DNA of 64,000 bases from Planctomycetaceae bacterium (lineage in GTDB: Bacteria; Planctomycetota; Planctomycetia; Pirellulales; Pirellulaceae), in contig JACKHN010000018.1 of NCBI GenBank assembly GCA_020638975.1, forward strand, positions 62,001 to 126,000, read 5' to 3'. Position 1 is the stretch's first letter. The number at the start of each line of letters is the position of its first letter. The position numbers and the translations under genes were made by a program. The notes below the pieces were generated by a model that was not told the DNA's origin, made no database searches, and was given only the letters and a program-made list of their open reading frames with translations. Of the stretch, positions 55,101 to 56,972 are shown piece by piece.

Positions 55101-55651
55101 ACCAATATGTTCATGTTCTACGGCAAGGCAAAGCCAAGATCGAAATCGAGAACATGAGGCCTTATCATAATCCGCTTCGAGGTCTCGACGCCAACCATGA
55201 TGGGAGTATTTCATCGATCGATGCGTTGGTCTTGATCAACCGAATCGATGAGAAAGGATCTGGCAAGCTGGATACGCCCACGTCCGTTGCAGGCCTGACG
55301 GAGTTCTTCTACGTCGATACGAACCAGGACGGTTCTGTCTCGCCAATTGACGTATTGATTGTCATCAACTTCTTAAACAACCCGATCGGGAATGCCGAAG
55401 GTGAGGCAATCTCAGCGCCATTCATACCGCCAGTGGCCTCGCAAAACGTGTCGCGAGTCGAGGCGGCATCTGTGTTTCCGAACGCGGCGGTCAACGAAAC
55501 GGCATTTGCTCCTTCGTCGCCAGCCCATCGGTCCACTTACGACATTCAACCGCCAACCTCACCTTCCTCTCCCTGGCCCTCAGCTCACGATGAAGCGTTA
55601 GACGAATTTCTGGCCGACGACAGCCTCTTCGAACTTTGGCAATTCGCTTGA
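28175..55651 (+). CDS. Giant modular exoprotein, 9158 residues, with LEPR-like N-terminus and C-terminal dockerin
   Basis: A single open frame of 27,477 bp. Order of parts: Arg-rich N-terminus with LEPR-XLL-like ETLEVRCLLATA (residues 61-72); autotransporter-type strand repeats (28640-29900); four CSPG/cadherin-like repeats (30538-31925); Ca-binding-like region; eight copies of a SGSGTGLLATIEV module (32869-34855); a very long Ala/Val/Gly-rich region with repeats of the type GAVAxNxIxxxxxAYVxxS (about 35150-45250), interrupted by two more SGSGTG copies and by GHxYxYIG segments; discoidin-like segment (46903-47265); Gly-rich region (49706-50757); beta-propeller (51480-52560); GGxGNDxxxV Ca-binding-like repeats (52620-52960); PKD-like domains (53190-54640); dockerin (55170-55385). 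Almost no Cys. Probably secreted and cell-surface or matrix bound; adhesion is the likely role, but this is inference. ATG 28175 has an SD and starts the N-terminal motif. Confidence 0.93.
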   Translation: MIDQHGPFWKSLFHRQRRRGQAKSRKQQGFLRLLIEYFEDQRLRRLARNRRLRLFARPTHETLEVRCLLATATLQVTPGDWTVAGHWDNGAPVAGDVAQIGNSAGVATGAATLNNGSSNSVGTIVLGNTASASGTLNVSGSGTVLNATTQILAGAASGTSSGTINVSGGGILGTSGNLVVGELNGIGGGATFSIDGASQLNVGDTLSLRGSGTYALPLASTPTNGKLSSEGLAIAPSTNNNVTLNATAAGGTVNSVFSRPLAVGTGNNATGVLNVDGVSLTGFNLANVGTGGGTSHGTINVRNGGIVETPGNLGVGQFNAAGGGATFSIDGTSQINVGNTLFLQGSGTYTLPLASPPTNGKLSSEGLAIGASTNNSVTLNATAAGGAVDSVFSLPLIVGSGSNAMGVLNVDGVSLTGFSKADVGTGTGTGTINVTGGGVLGTSGHLFVGQFNGTGGGAAFSIDGSSQINVGNTLFLHGSGTYTLPLASMPTSGKLSTRGLSIASSNNNNVTLNATAVGGAVDGVFSGALDVGSGGSATGVLNVDGVSLTGFTSANVGTGTGTSSGTINVSNGATIGANSLVLRLNADTAIATITGSGNVQVRDTLTQNGRIVADGGTLDVDFTTLAQTGARSILQGDGTQAGWYATNAGLLMLNTLAVSGNVNWGEEAADTIPDLVNSVRFTNFVGLSNGSLDVTLLATDHSSVVAGLTNPLAVYDLRLSDGLDFSSVDLTLRFDDALATTLNVAESNLKLFRSGTQVAVAESASGAWVNITTSVDQTDNLIQGTRANNTPPTVATNAGLTVNQGSKANPIGQAQLQTTDGEQSPAQLIYTLDTVPAVGTLYIDSNSNNMPDGAAEILAATETFTQADIDAGKLKYDHNGSGTTGDSFQFDVSDGVASIDNQMFSITVTAVDDDPPTQVANTGSSVAEGGTDTLSQAELEFTDTEQLASSVTYTVTSGPASGRLELTTNQGAAITSFTQDDINNNRVVYVHNGTNTTSGNFTFNVSDGQGNSVTAQSFSITVTAVDDDPPTQVANTGSSVAEGGTDMLSQAELKFTDTEQPATSVTYTVTSGPANGRIELTTNPGAAITSFTQDDVNNNRVVYVHDGTNTTSGNFTFNVDDGQGNSVTGQTFTISVTPVDDDAPNQVANTGSSVAEGGTDMLSQAELKFTDTEQPASSVTYTVTSGPANGRLELTTNQGAAITSFTQDDVNNNRVVYVHDGTNTTSGNFTFNVDDGQRNSVTGQVFNITIIPAVDAETTVGIVNGNLVLTDANGGNTADDWTITADGTNLTIKDNHGTPIDLLGTLDGKFGDGTATVTIPLSSFPEGTFEVVALGGDDRIDVDRLTLLKDQSLKLDGGTGSDTLVATGNDVTVTLGFSDASVELDDLKNIKYEPFESVDLRARNLVIDDSSLDFALALTDFLPSLLGFPVPLSPFLHLNSVLKQDPTNPNRLIFQNIIDLKINPTYINKLLNQLTLPSIPTDVQVPLHPLHFNIPAESLHIKFGRGNDTLTVSSAIPVTTNLTIEGGSGEDKVFINKNLDLGSNNLNIDVEEIVVGFALGNANRVNDWKVSSTYERQTPVRTSGSGTGLLATINVDPDGTPQVTSIDSSGDGYKVGDLVVFKDPGDSGSVFSLSVSKAAEFELQAVPESIDNWAVGKTHSMQAPVSTSGGGTGLLATIEVDGQGQPHIKSIDDSGSGYQVNHTVEFKDPDGNGTAFKLKFTSASELVLVKDLKNWQANAKYEKQPPHTTSGSGAGLLATIEVDADGNPQVTSIANSGSGYKVSDTVEFTEPGGSGSAFSLIVSKAVEFVLEAVPESISNWQATATPTQLTPETKSGSGTGLLATVQVSADGKPKVSIIANSGSGYQVGDTVEFKDPGGSGSAFTLKFTKASELVLVKEVKDWKITPTHAKQAPVRTSGSGTGLLATIEVDVEGRPHIKSVDSSGSGYALGDTVVFSDPGGSGTAFSATVAEAAGVANELVLVKDLKDWEANAIHKEQSPSTTSGSGTGLLATIKVDADGKPRVTSVDNSGSGYKLGDTVEFKDPQGIKALFALTVAKAAEFELEAVPESINNWQTTATPTQLTPETKSGKGTGLVATIQVNADGKPKVTIANGGSGYKVGDTVEFKDPGGSGTAFTLKFTKASEVEFVVPASGWEPNAALMQQSPVKTSGSGTGLLATIAVDDQGQPHIKSIESRGTGYKIGDTVEFKNPIGSGPAFKLKVLNDGDLGVVISTDNIQFGGFSELRPDHKSTDGQTDVKPGDVVLIVNPFGKDFAGKGTVGHLYQFHGPSTKELDLSDADYTTIADWEDKGPAIDHANMTNSIVLGQGSKVQATGDVRFFVEAVKGFGALNIGVVDIATSHVDITLLGSAEVHGAKVDFKAQADHSRLVIEQGATDMAINNLPLVDVLSLVGGVAVSNAHAKIDLELGSHVVATEFSAIAEAKSNATTAPIGLLAAVAVAVASTDASINVAGNITSTNDVYIRSSSDNTVSATGDAGPQEIQAAVGVAVSVLNSNATAYIRDTAKIKAGKDVVVLADTIDRNVTYARGTATADGFLGIAAAVSVENGTTQALVDGTVDVGRDARIHATQEKQVSKKKGILEIDGVIAHASAGVDSKGDLLDDNQGVAIGQFVVTPLKNFFGILKEHVKGKSDEAQEKSKEGDKPQIESFDLSAGVAVAVDHNDVVARIGDGSGSYRGKLQAPNGAVEVTAKATNPFNIRASAAAGKPSGQVGTSSGSTGTETTTGTDATDKSGADTSKGLFDGAASVAVGVYRMDVDAYIGSQAVVDAKKALTVQSEALDDYTSLTKLPGAEFVDVVKGLINGPSATESSNGSTVISKDQFVEVSKGHTGGGSVGHIYKYIGDRPGTSIDLQSEDFSDSKKWEDQGADAWKEKLKNFSKDTGILLNRLNENFGLQNLVNSWSQSTAKDGKVNVAGAVTVLDVHQSSDAYIAEDAKVNQDLGIAFGERTVTVKAVNTNESVHFGGNIQFPGVTGDVKKYNITAQAPSGGTTGGDAAIGATVMILLHTNTVRAEIHDKAAVYADSLQVLADNRALALTFTGSGGKSDKFAFNGVFTLVDFDNSTHATIANGARVNVLNKTIDEEDASVVVRANDDSKIVNLSGGVAVSGAVGIGATVAINLLDRDTRAAIGQQDLEDSDSSGKPTGEARTLKTSGNVKVDAKNTGIIVAGAIAGAGASGKSSSTDPKDAKESKTGGKFGVGISANVSINKVDDDTLAYVHDAAVEATNLTITAQNPTDIWALGLAASAASASDVTVALSGTYGQNTLRLNTQSFADNSHIVLAGDFKQSAKNTGDLISVAIGASLAVSSGGQGTSAAVPIGVSVSRNEVNNTASAYVKNSTVAGDAIQTVSFDAEDNSSIYAFSVAAAIGVAKGTKTSVSLSVGGAESFNTVSPKTHAYADGSTIHAHQVDFTAKTGSNIVSVVGAVSGSLAIGGTDGVSGGLGAAIAINSIGVSELGVDATSEVLAYAKNSSIDAKGALTLHAEADQGIVAIVLAAAVVAGVGEKTGVGVSIAGALAFNDIGSHIKAYIDGDQVDSHLIHADSISLSAHDTSKIISVVGAASVAAAFGGEDAGSVAVGAALAFNKISNEVDAYVINAGDVMTRVGDIHLEAITGGTIDSVAAAASVSIAGGGKDAVAISGAGAVAKNVILSDTDAFVENSTLVSKNDVTINAENTSAINAVIAAASVAVGVGGTNGVAASVGVSVARNFIGWDPGGSLPDLKPDAKVHSSKDKVKELRKGLHVKVEGGTRDGDTYEYIGKDVDLYRYEDSGTQSLVNGDRVKAGGKIYRSLRDTRANLAEEDYANKDNWVFVGSSELGGQEFGDLDSWKLILPDNPADAASVQAFAKNAQITVTRDLILTANAEQEIRAVVVAGSVAIAVAAGGETGVGVSGAGVYNENRIRAHAKAFIDGDGAGGIQAGSVTLKAHDGSGIAAVAGAASVAGAVGGTAGVSVALGLSLAFNEISSEVDAYIANADQGLTTTAGGASDAIYVSATASGGDVLNLQLSEVGISTFDQLDDLAKADQDDPDTHDKNEAHIDVLADAALATNLYDAFKTAGVDLPDVNTVSNSFKFTSTDIKPKSEGKPTNEQKLELHWGDTVKVAPNHQPGGKSGHVYRFIGTDKTSLYLPGVNFTVGDWLEVIPLRVSVVSDEGTGIFDQEHKEIRRGTSWVVTTGDGKTYTFKRDPDHHDDIAKIQVSLNNITVVSAAASVGVAIGGEAGVSVAGAGAVSQNVILSKTNAYVDNSVLKSAGDVHIESKGQSEIAALVASESISAGGGGGTAGVGVGIGISVARNFIGWQPDGTENPAEIRSRITNSSIDAVAGKLTLTADASQAINALVVAGSGAVGVGGVAGVAVAGSGVFAENRIGVDVDAAISGDGAKGIQAGQITLTANDHSTIASLAEAVALAFSFGTYAGVSVAVGASLATNVITSSVESFIEDADAIVKTPTGESMRGITTTGPIVVSARETASIFAGSAAASIAAGFGVAGVAVSGAGAEATNTILTHTKAYVDRSHIDSAGNVDVDATNDATIIAVIFSAAFSVGGGAVGVGASLGAALARNLIGYEHTDYLTDPLKPAIVRAYVKDTTVTAAGLLTVDALADQKIGAVVIAGAVALAGGNTGVALSGSGVTTQNWISSDVQAFIDGSTDVSVWQVDATHEKQSPVSTSGSGTGLLATIEFDPLDPDCNLKVQSIDNSGSGYKAGDVVEFKDPGGSRSILTLIVAKAVEFELEPGPESINNWEPNAALLQQSPVKTSGGGTGLLATIQVDADGKPKVTIIASSGSGYQVGDTVEFKDPTDKGSAFTLKFTKASELVLVTSEIVAHKVLLKAQDTSIIYATSGAAAVSASFGSTADANAAGVALAKNKITNYVAAYIMDAPKVTSTTGEISVMAVELAQVYATTFSAAAATAFAPTGLATSGGMTTATNEIASDVKAFVQNSAEVKSATSVTISATDTSTIKSDIVSTSLAIAPVGIAVGLTTANDTYGSNVSAYIADAEVTAGNGDVSTLATSQPTIETRSLVAALSISIGVAGAGAESHTTIEGTTSAYNENATLTAANKNVIVNATSTSLANPTNTGGAAGLAAVSVVRSNAHIGGKTEAYVGGETKVAANQLSVKAEDKNTATPTTHVGSVGLAAGAIADAVGKIDRKTESFIATNSKIEAGETTLTFDAKSTSRSHQETGALSKGGISIAAAVVDSKIDSKTSSYAQDGAVVNAGAISLNANAKNVVEAPADLKSFGLLAGTLISMTTQDTSTVEAYVGHAIESVTSPAKLTASTGNVTVSATTNSTATSETTMTAAGLVGAGGANSHSTSSPKTYAYLGDSAEISAPHGDISLLANSTADAQATGRGFAAGFAAVNVINPKATVNPTVRAYTAGGGSLIGKNVAINSESTATGNAVTGGVTVGAVSLGSMQPEVHITNTNEASVGEKNTVRADGTVVKNSDGTAHVVDGTVQLAGGAVEISATSHNSGTPSARSIDGGIVDLSSATVTFNVVDHTKTEVKSGATITADKSVTVTSSTDTTAHPKATIYSFGAAVKPSTNVAMNITNDTQTSISGKLTSPQITVTATVPKLDVTAETDSDAIAAVDDADATTKLTTNSTAVVNVEPNAVLDGHDGVTLTASHELLKTVARAKANSHALLGKTTAKATNDLTTTTTVNAQQGSQISTRDLTVEALSPKAPQFEAEAHEKGALIDIGNDKNERTLHALRMIDFNSHVVVPPPTSPLLVIDENGDVVKQVNVKFDRTDDAIVVHDIDNSGPLSGKITFSIPMSDHDGSTDANISSSATLKGDGAEFDFDRAYKAVTLTNHSSKDLRVNKLNVLNPSTHFDLPITYVPSSLEKKFTQDKFGQFASKTELEISSTSSAGGDVILAGDINNPLGTSTIKSSADSIKVANSNVAITTSALTMEAAQTIDPASAEGRIKLGGEKTTLTAIAKDGVLRFDQIGLRGPDGRTTGGDLEIVKVTFTHLDDAAAPDASAPRKVVDLQSLGSILKAVSATEPSDTTASDSASDAPVVNIQSQDLLLHAKKGSVGAAGLPLTVALTGNLVNVLATQGVAITSVQGPLHITDRVTTPYKDITLTVEDTGATRNNQNLSLAENAYIQTGDGAITLIVANNLSLPKGSKLQAPRGPVTIKTNDEKSTDVGGAGVVIDLQGIIKANSVDITTSDRRPDTVIITSVQANTPTTVQTLGGEDIVCVSSMARPEHCSSDAADATVVEIAALQHFSSHPSTATKENLTDGDRSTGGRTNSVPGESLVIDLGSPKLINSIFLAALDGEDQASNRFALEYSADGVTSNLLKSDLSGSFIKNGRELNFDEITARYIRLRVLEVGRNIAISEFSARLRTAGVLNSIRSSLTVDMGEGTSDRLWLDDAGDNMPNVATLTNGNVAGLGMGDEPDEITAISFGPVRTPGISFSNVSEVDLYLAGGTTVNVLGTSSESTETYIHSGTTGTTTVNIHNDERKLDGIVGPIKVLGTNTGQSIVNVDDRGASIKHSSPGTLERTEISGLGMTGRIHFDEQISKLNLKLGPAADGFEVRGISVDTTIDSNDRLVVTGNLADITNELLVRGNELASKLEVNATLEASNLVVDRRTNSRGVLRGIPSEIEFEGLAGLTLNLSNADSGDSLLIVDTVVPTTVNTKGGHDRVTVENISHPTEINLGTSSNNVADRITAHDSNAMLTISADPQGSTGSSILILDRSNVQQSVKGEVKSGEKLGEGSLTGFTAGRIDFKDFDDVQVLLGAGNDEVDVDTDPVGADLLKRTKLELHGEDGNDYFRLHSISKTAETVVFGKDHHDSVEVIIKGIPVAGQFSKLEINFEGLIVNNESNTQPVHWIVEEGSVKVDPVGPGLEPFEVIHSAGAEFVKILGGAGQDNKLDVRSDVRTEGTIRGNSVDLREGIEVLDPRNQFQGIDDISDVQGGITFDDLASKNSSGLGNTSYSEDGFKLSRNDGRVELTSNNGPFSAYAMNIVASEAVPITFTGKTVTGHSFDVVCQIPPPVGSTTGCSPGAGLNGIHFDSFNKPELHAVTKFSWAESVVVDNIFAKDVAIAGAEETLTGLPTTQNYPSQKTTWTVNPTEESINFSPEGSEFSNYHNGDNFYGVPLTVTKHANGITEFHFAGNLTIPAGTTITSANSDRAFSFTALGDVHIEDNVTFDIKPGTAGGGQGGTGGDRGIGGIAGKGSAAGSGGAGGVFSGTQQREAGVAGMSGILSSDTKGQDGSGGNGNGTAGTIGTAGLNSGQTASGAGGAGGIGGTHGAGGNRSDSAGAAGSGAEQLKTGIAEDLIDRNGNSGHDGSAASGSGGNGGNGRDGLPGKDGSPGLNTGTSLVISGGDGGGGGGGGGGGGGGGGGGGGAGGGGGGSGSNGRDSDCVFFVCSWEWPAGGKGGDGGSGGAGGNGGSGGNGGSSGNGGDGGGAFEIIAKGRLIIGDSKLIAPGEAGTSAGTAVSGGTGERGGYGVAGKDGDDGEVSKDDHKKGGKGGRGGDGSDGGRGGSGGSGTPGGQGAGGAGGTIRLVGTYLDASKATINLSGGNDNGPAPDGQAGRFLVGSNTGITISVDKKSVTHVTNVPNVLGTEFETGPRRENTHLKASSSDSLLQAPTPRIAGLVGGADVYGLLTHTDSSKTTSYKPELQLYSSDDLLQELTSTPPSSAIAAVARFHADPATGIKYKGYDVLVVANLTDMHLAVPELGVVDEQSDSEFTEKLRAGGTQGDRALTSLPPKSVWATLIPETNVKVNVKLDKTDIVGAQKFPHVFDTTDGQVQFIDVLRPDLDLYKRLDGLDAIAQSHDGNHLYGVSSTSKALVVIDAHTRAELQLFKASDDQSASVLQQPTAVTISPDGTHVYVVGSAGHGAVYEREATNGRLQLVREFDSDIKEPATVVATDSTLYVGGTGDASEQGLVSFARTSLDGNSTKLVNESVVDFALSPDQKIAYVLANDTLKVVQLDSQTILQTLNGNGLAGATGIAVSPDNQHVYVINANDDRMMVYSTANIADAAGGEFTSVRLRQTIQNGRDGVLGMLAPTDVVGMTLTNNGDATVSRQFVVVSGTEALVVFEQKEEELAFKQVIRNDTAGTNNLLSPTSMLVSHDGKQLLVSTQGTHRDGVQIPGGLITFNELELDDQTPLQLVVRFENITELSVNTGKGSDILSIVETPTVASTRIHSGGGNDLVVVQDLRNGGVVVDLGEGDDLAQLRAATTHVGATVDIFGGQGKDEIDIQLLGPGATARVGGGEGNDHFRVIGNKIDSTSSVHLYGDALDGENPVTPGSNTLEFDSQGQTVQKNSGIWNLTGHGKVHLTDIADPNRKEITAPIVEFESDNYEIHEGGELKIGVEVSSSTDPSNLTVHWDHDGDGHFGELAELVGNPLTLNWRQLRNLGLGDDGTFQIGARVTNTDGVSTYVYQTLVINDTTPETITPAPDQAQVGELYRIPLSYSDHGDDSVTKWVVNWGDGSPVEESGHGADFAEHRYHMIGDVHLTISAVHDDGRVEKRYDVKVVGDPGQIIVSAGELVEGQPLTLTASATGKVLSFGLDVNQDGKVDAFNNAPHPCESDRTRSCGSFSLSWDEFKSITNYTGDPMLDSAEYSASIHAMYASPAGDVQNSVISAPFEFTVANALPTGELANSGPVQQGRPVQISFTNVSDPSGVGADGMVYSFDFDGDGEYEVKDSTSPTATAPAKFQKLAGSHIVFGRITDKRGGSVVLSTEVKLTDQLPIITVEGATAAKTFAEGETAANEGETYQLRLQASNPGDLPIADWLVEWGDGSATRTHAEQPVLTHVYPDNGEFTISVTAMDTDGLAIEGFNVKRFDGSYTMAQVTPPAAGEVEIVAGGSDIVVSTETTELLRVPGASIQRLHFVGTPGDDTVNLANLDTIFAGLVECNAGAGKDTLRLTGSGQALDLRSISHALREFETLDIIGSGNNSLKLDIDGVLTLSQSTRTLRVRHDDGDAVEYGDGWTVEMPQIVDNQYVHVLRQGKAKIEIENMRPYHNPLRGLDANHDGSISSIDALVLINRIDEKGSGKLDTPTSVAGLTEFFYVDTNQDGSVSPIDVLIVINFLNNPIGNAEGEAISAPFIPPVASQNVSRVEAASVFPNAAVNETAFAPSSPAHRSTYDIQPPTSPSSPWPSAHDEALDEFLADDSLFELWQFA
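28640..29900 (+). repeat. Three to four autotransporter-type repeats, about 390 bp each
   Basis: Within the giant gene the unit TINVxxGGxxxTxGxLxVGxxN, GGGATFSIDGxSQxNVG, GTYTLPLAS, LNATAAGGAV, GVLNVDGVSLTGF recurs at about 28660, 29065 and 29460 with very high nucleotide identity, then breaks off after 29850. The pattern is that of passenger-associated-transport repeats and predicts a parallel beta-helix. Confidence 0.8.
30538..31925 (+). repeat. Four CSPG/cadherin-like repeats, period about 345 bp
   Basis: Repeats open with TAVDDDPPTQVANTGSSVAE and contain LSQAELxFTDTEQ, SGPAxGRxELTT, SFTQDDxNNNRVVYVHDGTN and FNVxDGQGNSVT. The last three are almost identical at the DNA level, pointing to recent duplication or gene conversion; the first (from 30538) is more diverged. 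The TQADI-KxxYxH signature is that of chondroitin-sulfate-proteoglycan-type repeats. Confidence 0.8.
32869..34855 (+). repeat. Array of eight SGSGTGLLATIEV modules, about 250 bp each
   Basis: Each copy of 80-86 residues reads roughly W-x(10)-SP-x-TSGSGTGLLATIEVDADG, KPxVTSIxNSGSGYKVGDTVEFKDPGGSGSAF-x-L, then an alternating linker ending EAVPESI or ELVLVKDLK. The GSGYxVGDTV core is similar to beta repeats seen in phage tail and adhesin proteins. The two linker types alternate, so the unit of duplication may be a pair of modules. Confidence 0.85.
42178..42690 (+). repeat. Second, two-copy array of the SGSGTGLLATIEV module
   Basis: Two further copies, 7.3 kb downstream of the main array, set into the Ala/Gly-rich region between AFIDGSTDVS and SEIVAHKVLLKAQD. 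The nucleotide sequence remains close to copies in the first array (for example around 34620 and 42460). Without them the flanking repeat would be continuous, so the pair looks inserted. Confidence 0.8.
46903..47265 (+). other. Discoidin (F5/8 type C)-like segment in the giant protein
   Basis: ENLTDGDRSTGGRTN, LVIDLGSPKLINSIFLAAL, EYSADGVTS and ITARYIRLRVLEVG, ISEFSARL follow the order of motifs in F5/8 type C carbohydrate-binding domains. Base use here is visibly more A/T-rich than in neighbouring parts. Could bind sugar chains. Confidence 0.55.
49706..50757 (+). repeat. Glycine-rich region with a GGN triplet tract
   Basis: About 350 residues, close to half Gly, of GxGGxGG type. At 50214-50309 the DNA is an almost pure run of GGN codons giving more than 15 consecutive Gly. 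Directly after it lies a short island with the only clustered Cys (DSDCVFFVCSWEWPAG), then Gly-rich sequence resumes. Triplet slippage here would change length without changing frame. Confidence 0.85.
51480..52560 (+). other. YVTN/lactonase-like beta-propeller domain in the giant protein
   Basis: Blades with the pattern AIAQSHDGNHLYGVS, AVTISPDGTHVYVVG, DFALSPDQKIAYVLA, GIAVSPDNQHVYVIN, SMLVSHDGKQLLVST are typical of seven-bladed propellers of the lactonase/YVTN class. About 360 residues. Function in such a setting is usually binding. Confidence 0.7.
53190..54640 (+). other. PKD-like domains in the giant protein
   Basis: WVVNWGDGSPVEESG, HRYHMIGDVHLTISAVHDD, WLVEWGDGSATRTH and HVYPDNGEFTISVTAMDTDG carry the WGDG and Y/G-x-Y-x-V-x-V pattern of PKD domains; YSFDFDGDGEYEV and VHWDHDGDGHFGE are related beta-sandwich segments. 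Extracellular spacer or binding domains. Confidence 0.75.
55170..55385 (+). other. Dockerin type I domain of the giant protein
   Basis: Two Ca-binding loops, LDANHDGSISSIDALVLINR and VDTNQDGSVSPIDVLIVINF, separated by a linker of about 30 residues. Immediately followed by NAEGEA, similar to GEGEA in the first gene of the window. Confidence 0.85.
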
Positions 55652-56164
55652 CGTTTCGAAGATGTTCGCTAGTGCCAGAGCTTAGCGAAGCAGAGCCTCG
55701 CTCGTTGACACGAAAGTCAAAATAGCTCGGTCGAACGTTGTTCACACCGGTCTGACCTCTTTTCCAAGAAGAGTTGCAGTCCGCCCGGCAGGCACCAGGC
55801 GTTCGTCTCAAAAACGTGCCACAAGCCTGATACGGTGTGGATCAAAGCGCAGACCACAGCGTTGGTCGAGCACGTTGAGTCGACCGGACGCAAGTGCGGC
55901 CAGGGATGTTCGCTTCAAGATCGGCCATTCTTGAGTTGAGGGTTGTTAGGATTTATTGCTTCTTAGGCTTGGGAACGCGGCCAGAACCGGTGGGCGGAAC
56001 GATTGATCGATCATCCCGTCACCTGATGGCTCGGAAATTTGTAGCGGTACTGATTTGGATGTTGCCGAAGACGGCGTCGATTGTCGAGGATATCATCGTA
56101 TAATAGTGGCCATATAGCATTTCGTCGCATTGGCTCGATGACGATATTCACCGGTGTTCGCAAC
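55652..56164. other. Intergenic region between the giant gene and the ECF sigma factor
   Basis: 513 bp with no convincing gene on either strand. There is a small hairpin TTGAC-ACGAAA-GTCAA near 55705 which could help to end transcription. The promoter of the sigma factor must lie here or upstream, but no clear hexamers stand out. Confidence 0.45.
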
Positions 56165-56770
56165 ATGGATAACCAATCAGTCACAGGCTGGATTGACCAG
56201 CTTTCCAACGGGAACTCTCAGGCCGCCGAACAGCTTTGGCGGCACATTTCCGTTCGGCTGCAGGAGTTTGCGCGTCAGAAACTCGACCCGCAGATCCGTC
56301 GCCGCTATGACGAGCATGACGCGGCGAACAGTGCGTTCCACAGTCTCTGTCGCGGTCTTGCTGATGGCCGCATTGAAGCCGAGAATCGCGACGCATTGTG
56401 GGGCTTGCTGGCCGTCATCACCTCCCGAAAAATCTCGGCTCAACGGCGACGGACTAATCGTCAGAAACGAGGGGGAGGAGCCGAACGCGGCGAATCCGGA
56501 TTCGCTGAACTTGGCGACGCCGGGATCAACGGAGTCGATAGCAACCAGCACACGCCCGACGTCCTGGCCGAAGTATTTGAAAGTTGCGCCCAGTTGCTCG
56601 ACGCGCTCACGGATGAAACGATGAAGACAATCGTGTCGCTTAAGTTTCAGGGGGCCACGAACAGAGAAGTAGCCGACGAATTGAAATGCACACGGCGAAC
56701 CGTCGAACGAAAACTGGAAAGAATCCGCCGAATCTGGGTAGAGGCGGGCTTGCACGACGGCAAGCAGTGA
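56165..56770 (+). CDS. ECF-type RNA polymerase sigma factor
   Basis: 201 residues from ATG 56165 (an upstream ATG at 56081 adds 28 residues not typical of sigma factors). Region 2: WIDQLSNGNSQAAEQLWRHI, LDPQIRRRYDEHDAANSAFH, DALWGLLAVITSRKISAQRR. Region 4: DETMKTIVSLKFQGATNREV, ADELKCTRRTVERKLERIRR, a helix-turn-helix. The linker contains a basic RRTNRQKRGGG run. This is the planctomycete ECF class usually coded beside Ser/Thr kinases, and the next gene is one. No anti-sigma factor is adjacent; control by the kinase is plausible but inferred. Confidence 0.9.
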   Translation: MDNQSVTGWIDQLSNGNSQAAEQLWRHISVRLQEFARQKLDPQIRRRYDEHDAANSAFHSLCRGLADGRIEAENRDALWGLLAVITSRKISAQRRRTNRQKRGGGAERGESGFAELGDAGINGVDSNQHTPDVLAEVFESCAQLLDALTDETMKTIVSLKFQGATNREVADELKCTRRTVERKLERIRRIWVEAGLHDGKQ

Positions 56771-56972
56771 AAAGCATGGCGTTCAGCTTCAGCAATGAGC
56801 CAAAATACGGTGGGCAACAACGGATATGAGACAGCCGAGCTCGACGATCAGGTTTACCGCTAGCGCCTAATCTTTCTGCCCACATATCCTTTTTGCCAAG
56901 TCAAAGTAATGTCGGTGTTTTCCACTGATTGGCCATCTGAGGAATACGAGAACTCTCTTCGGTTTGCAGCTC

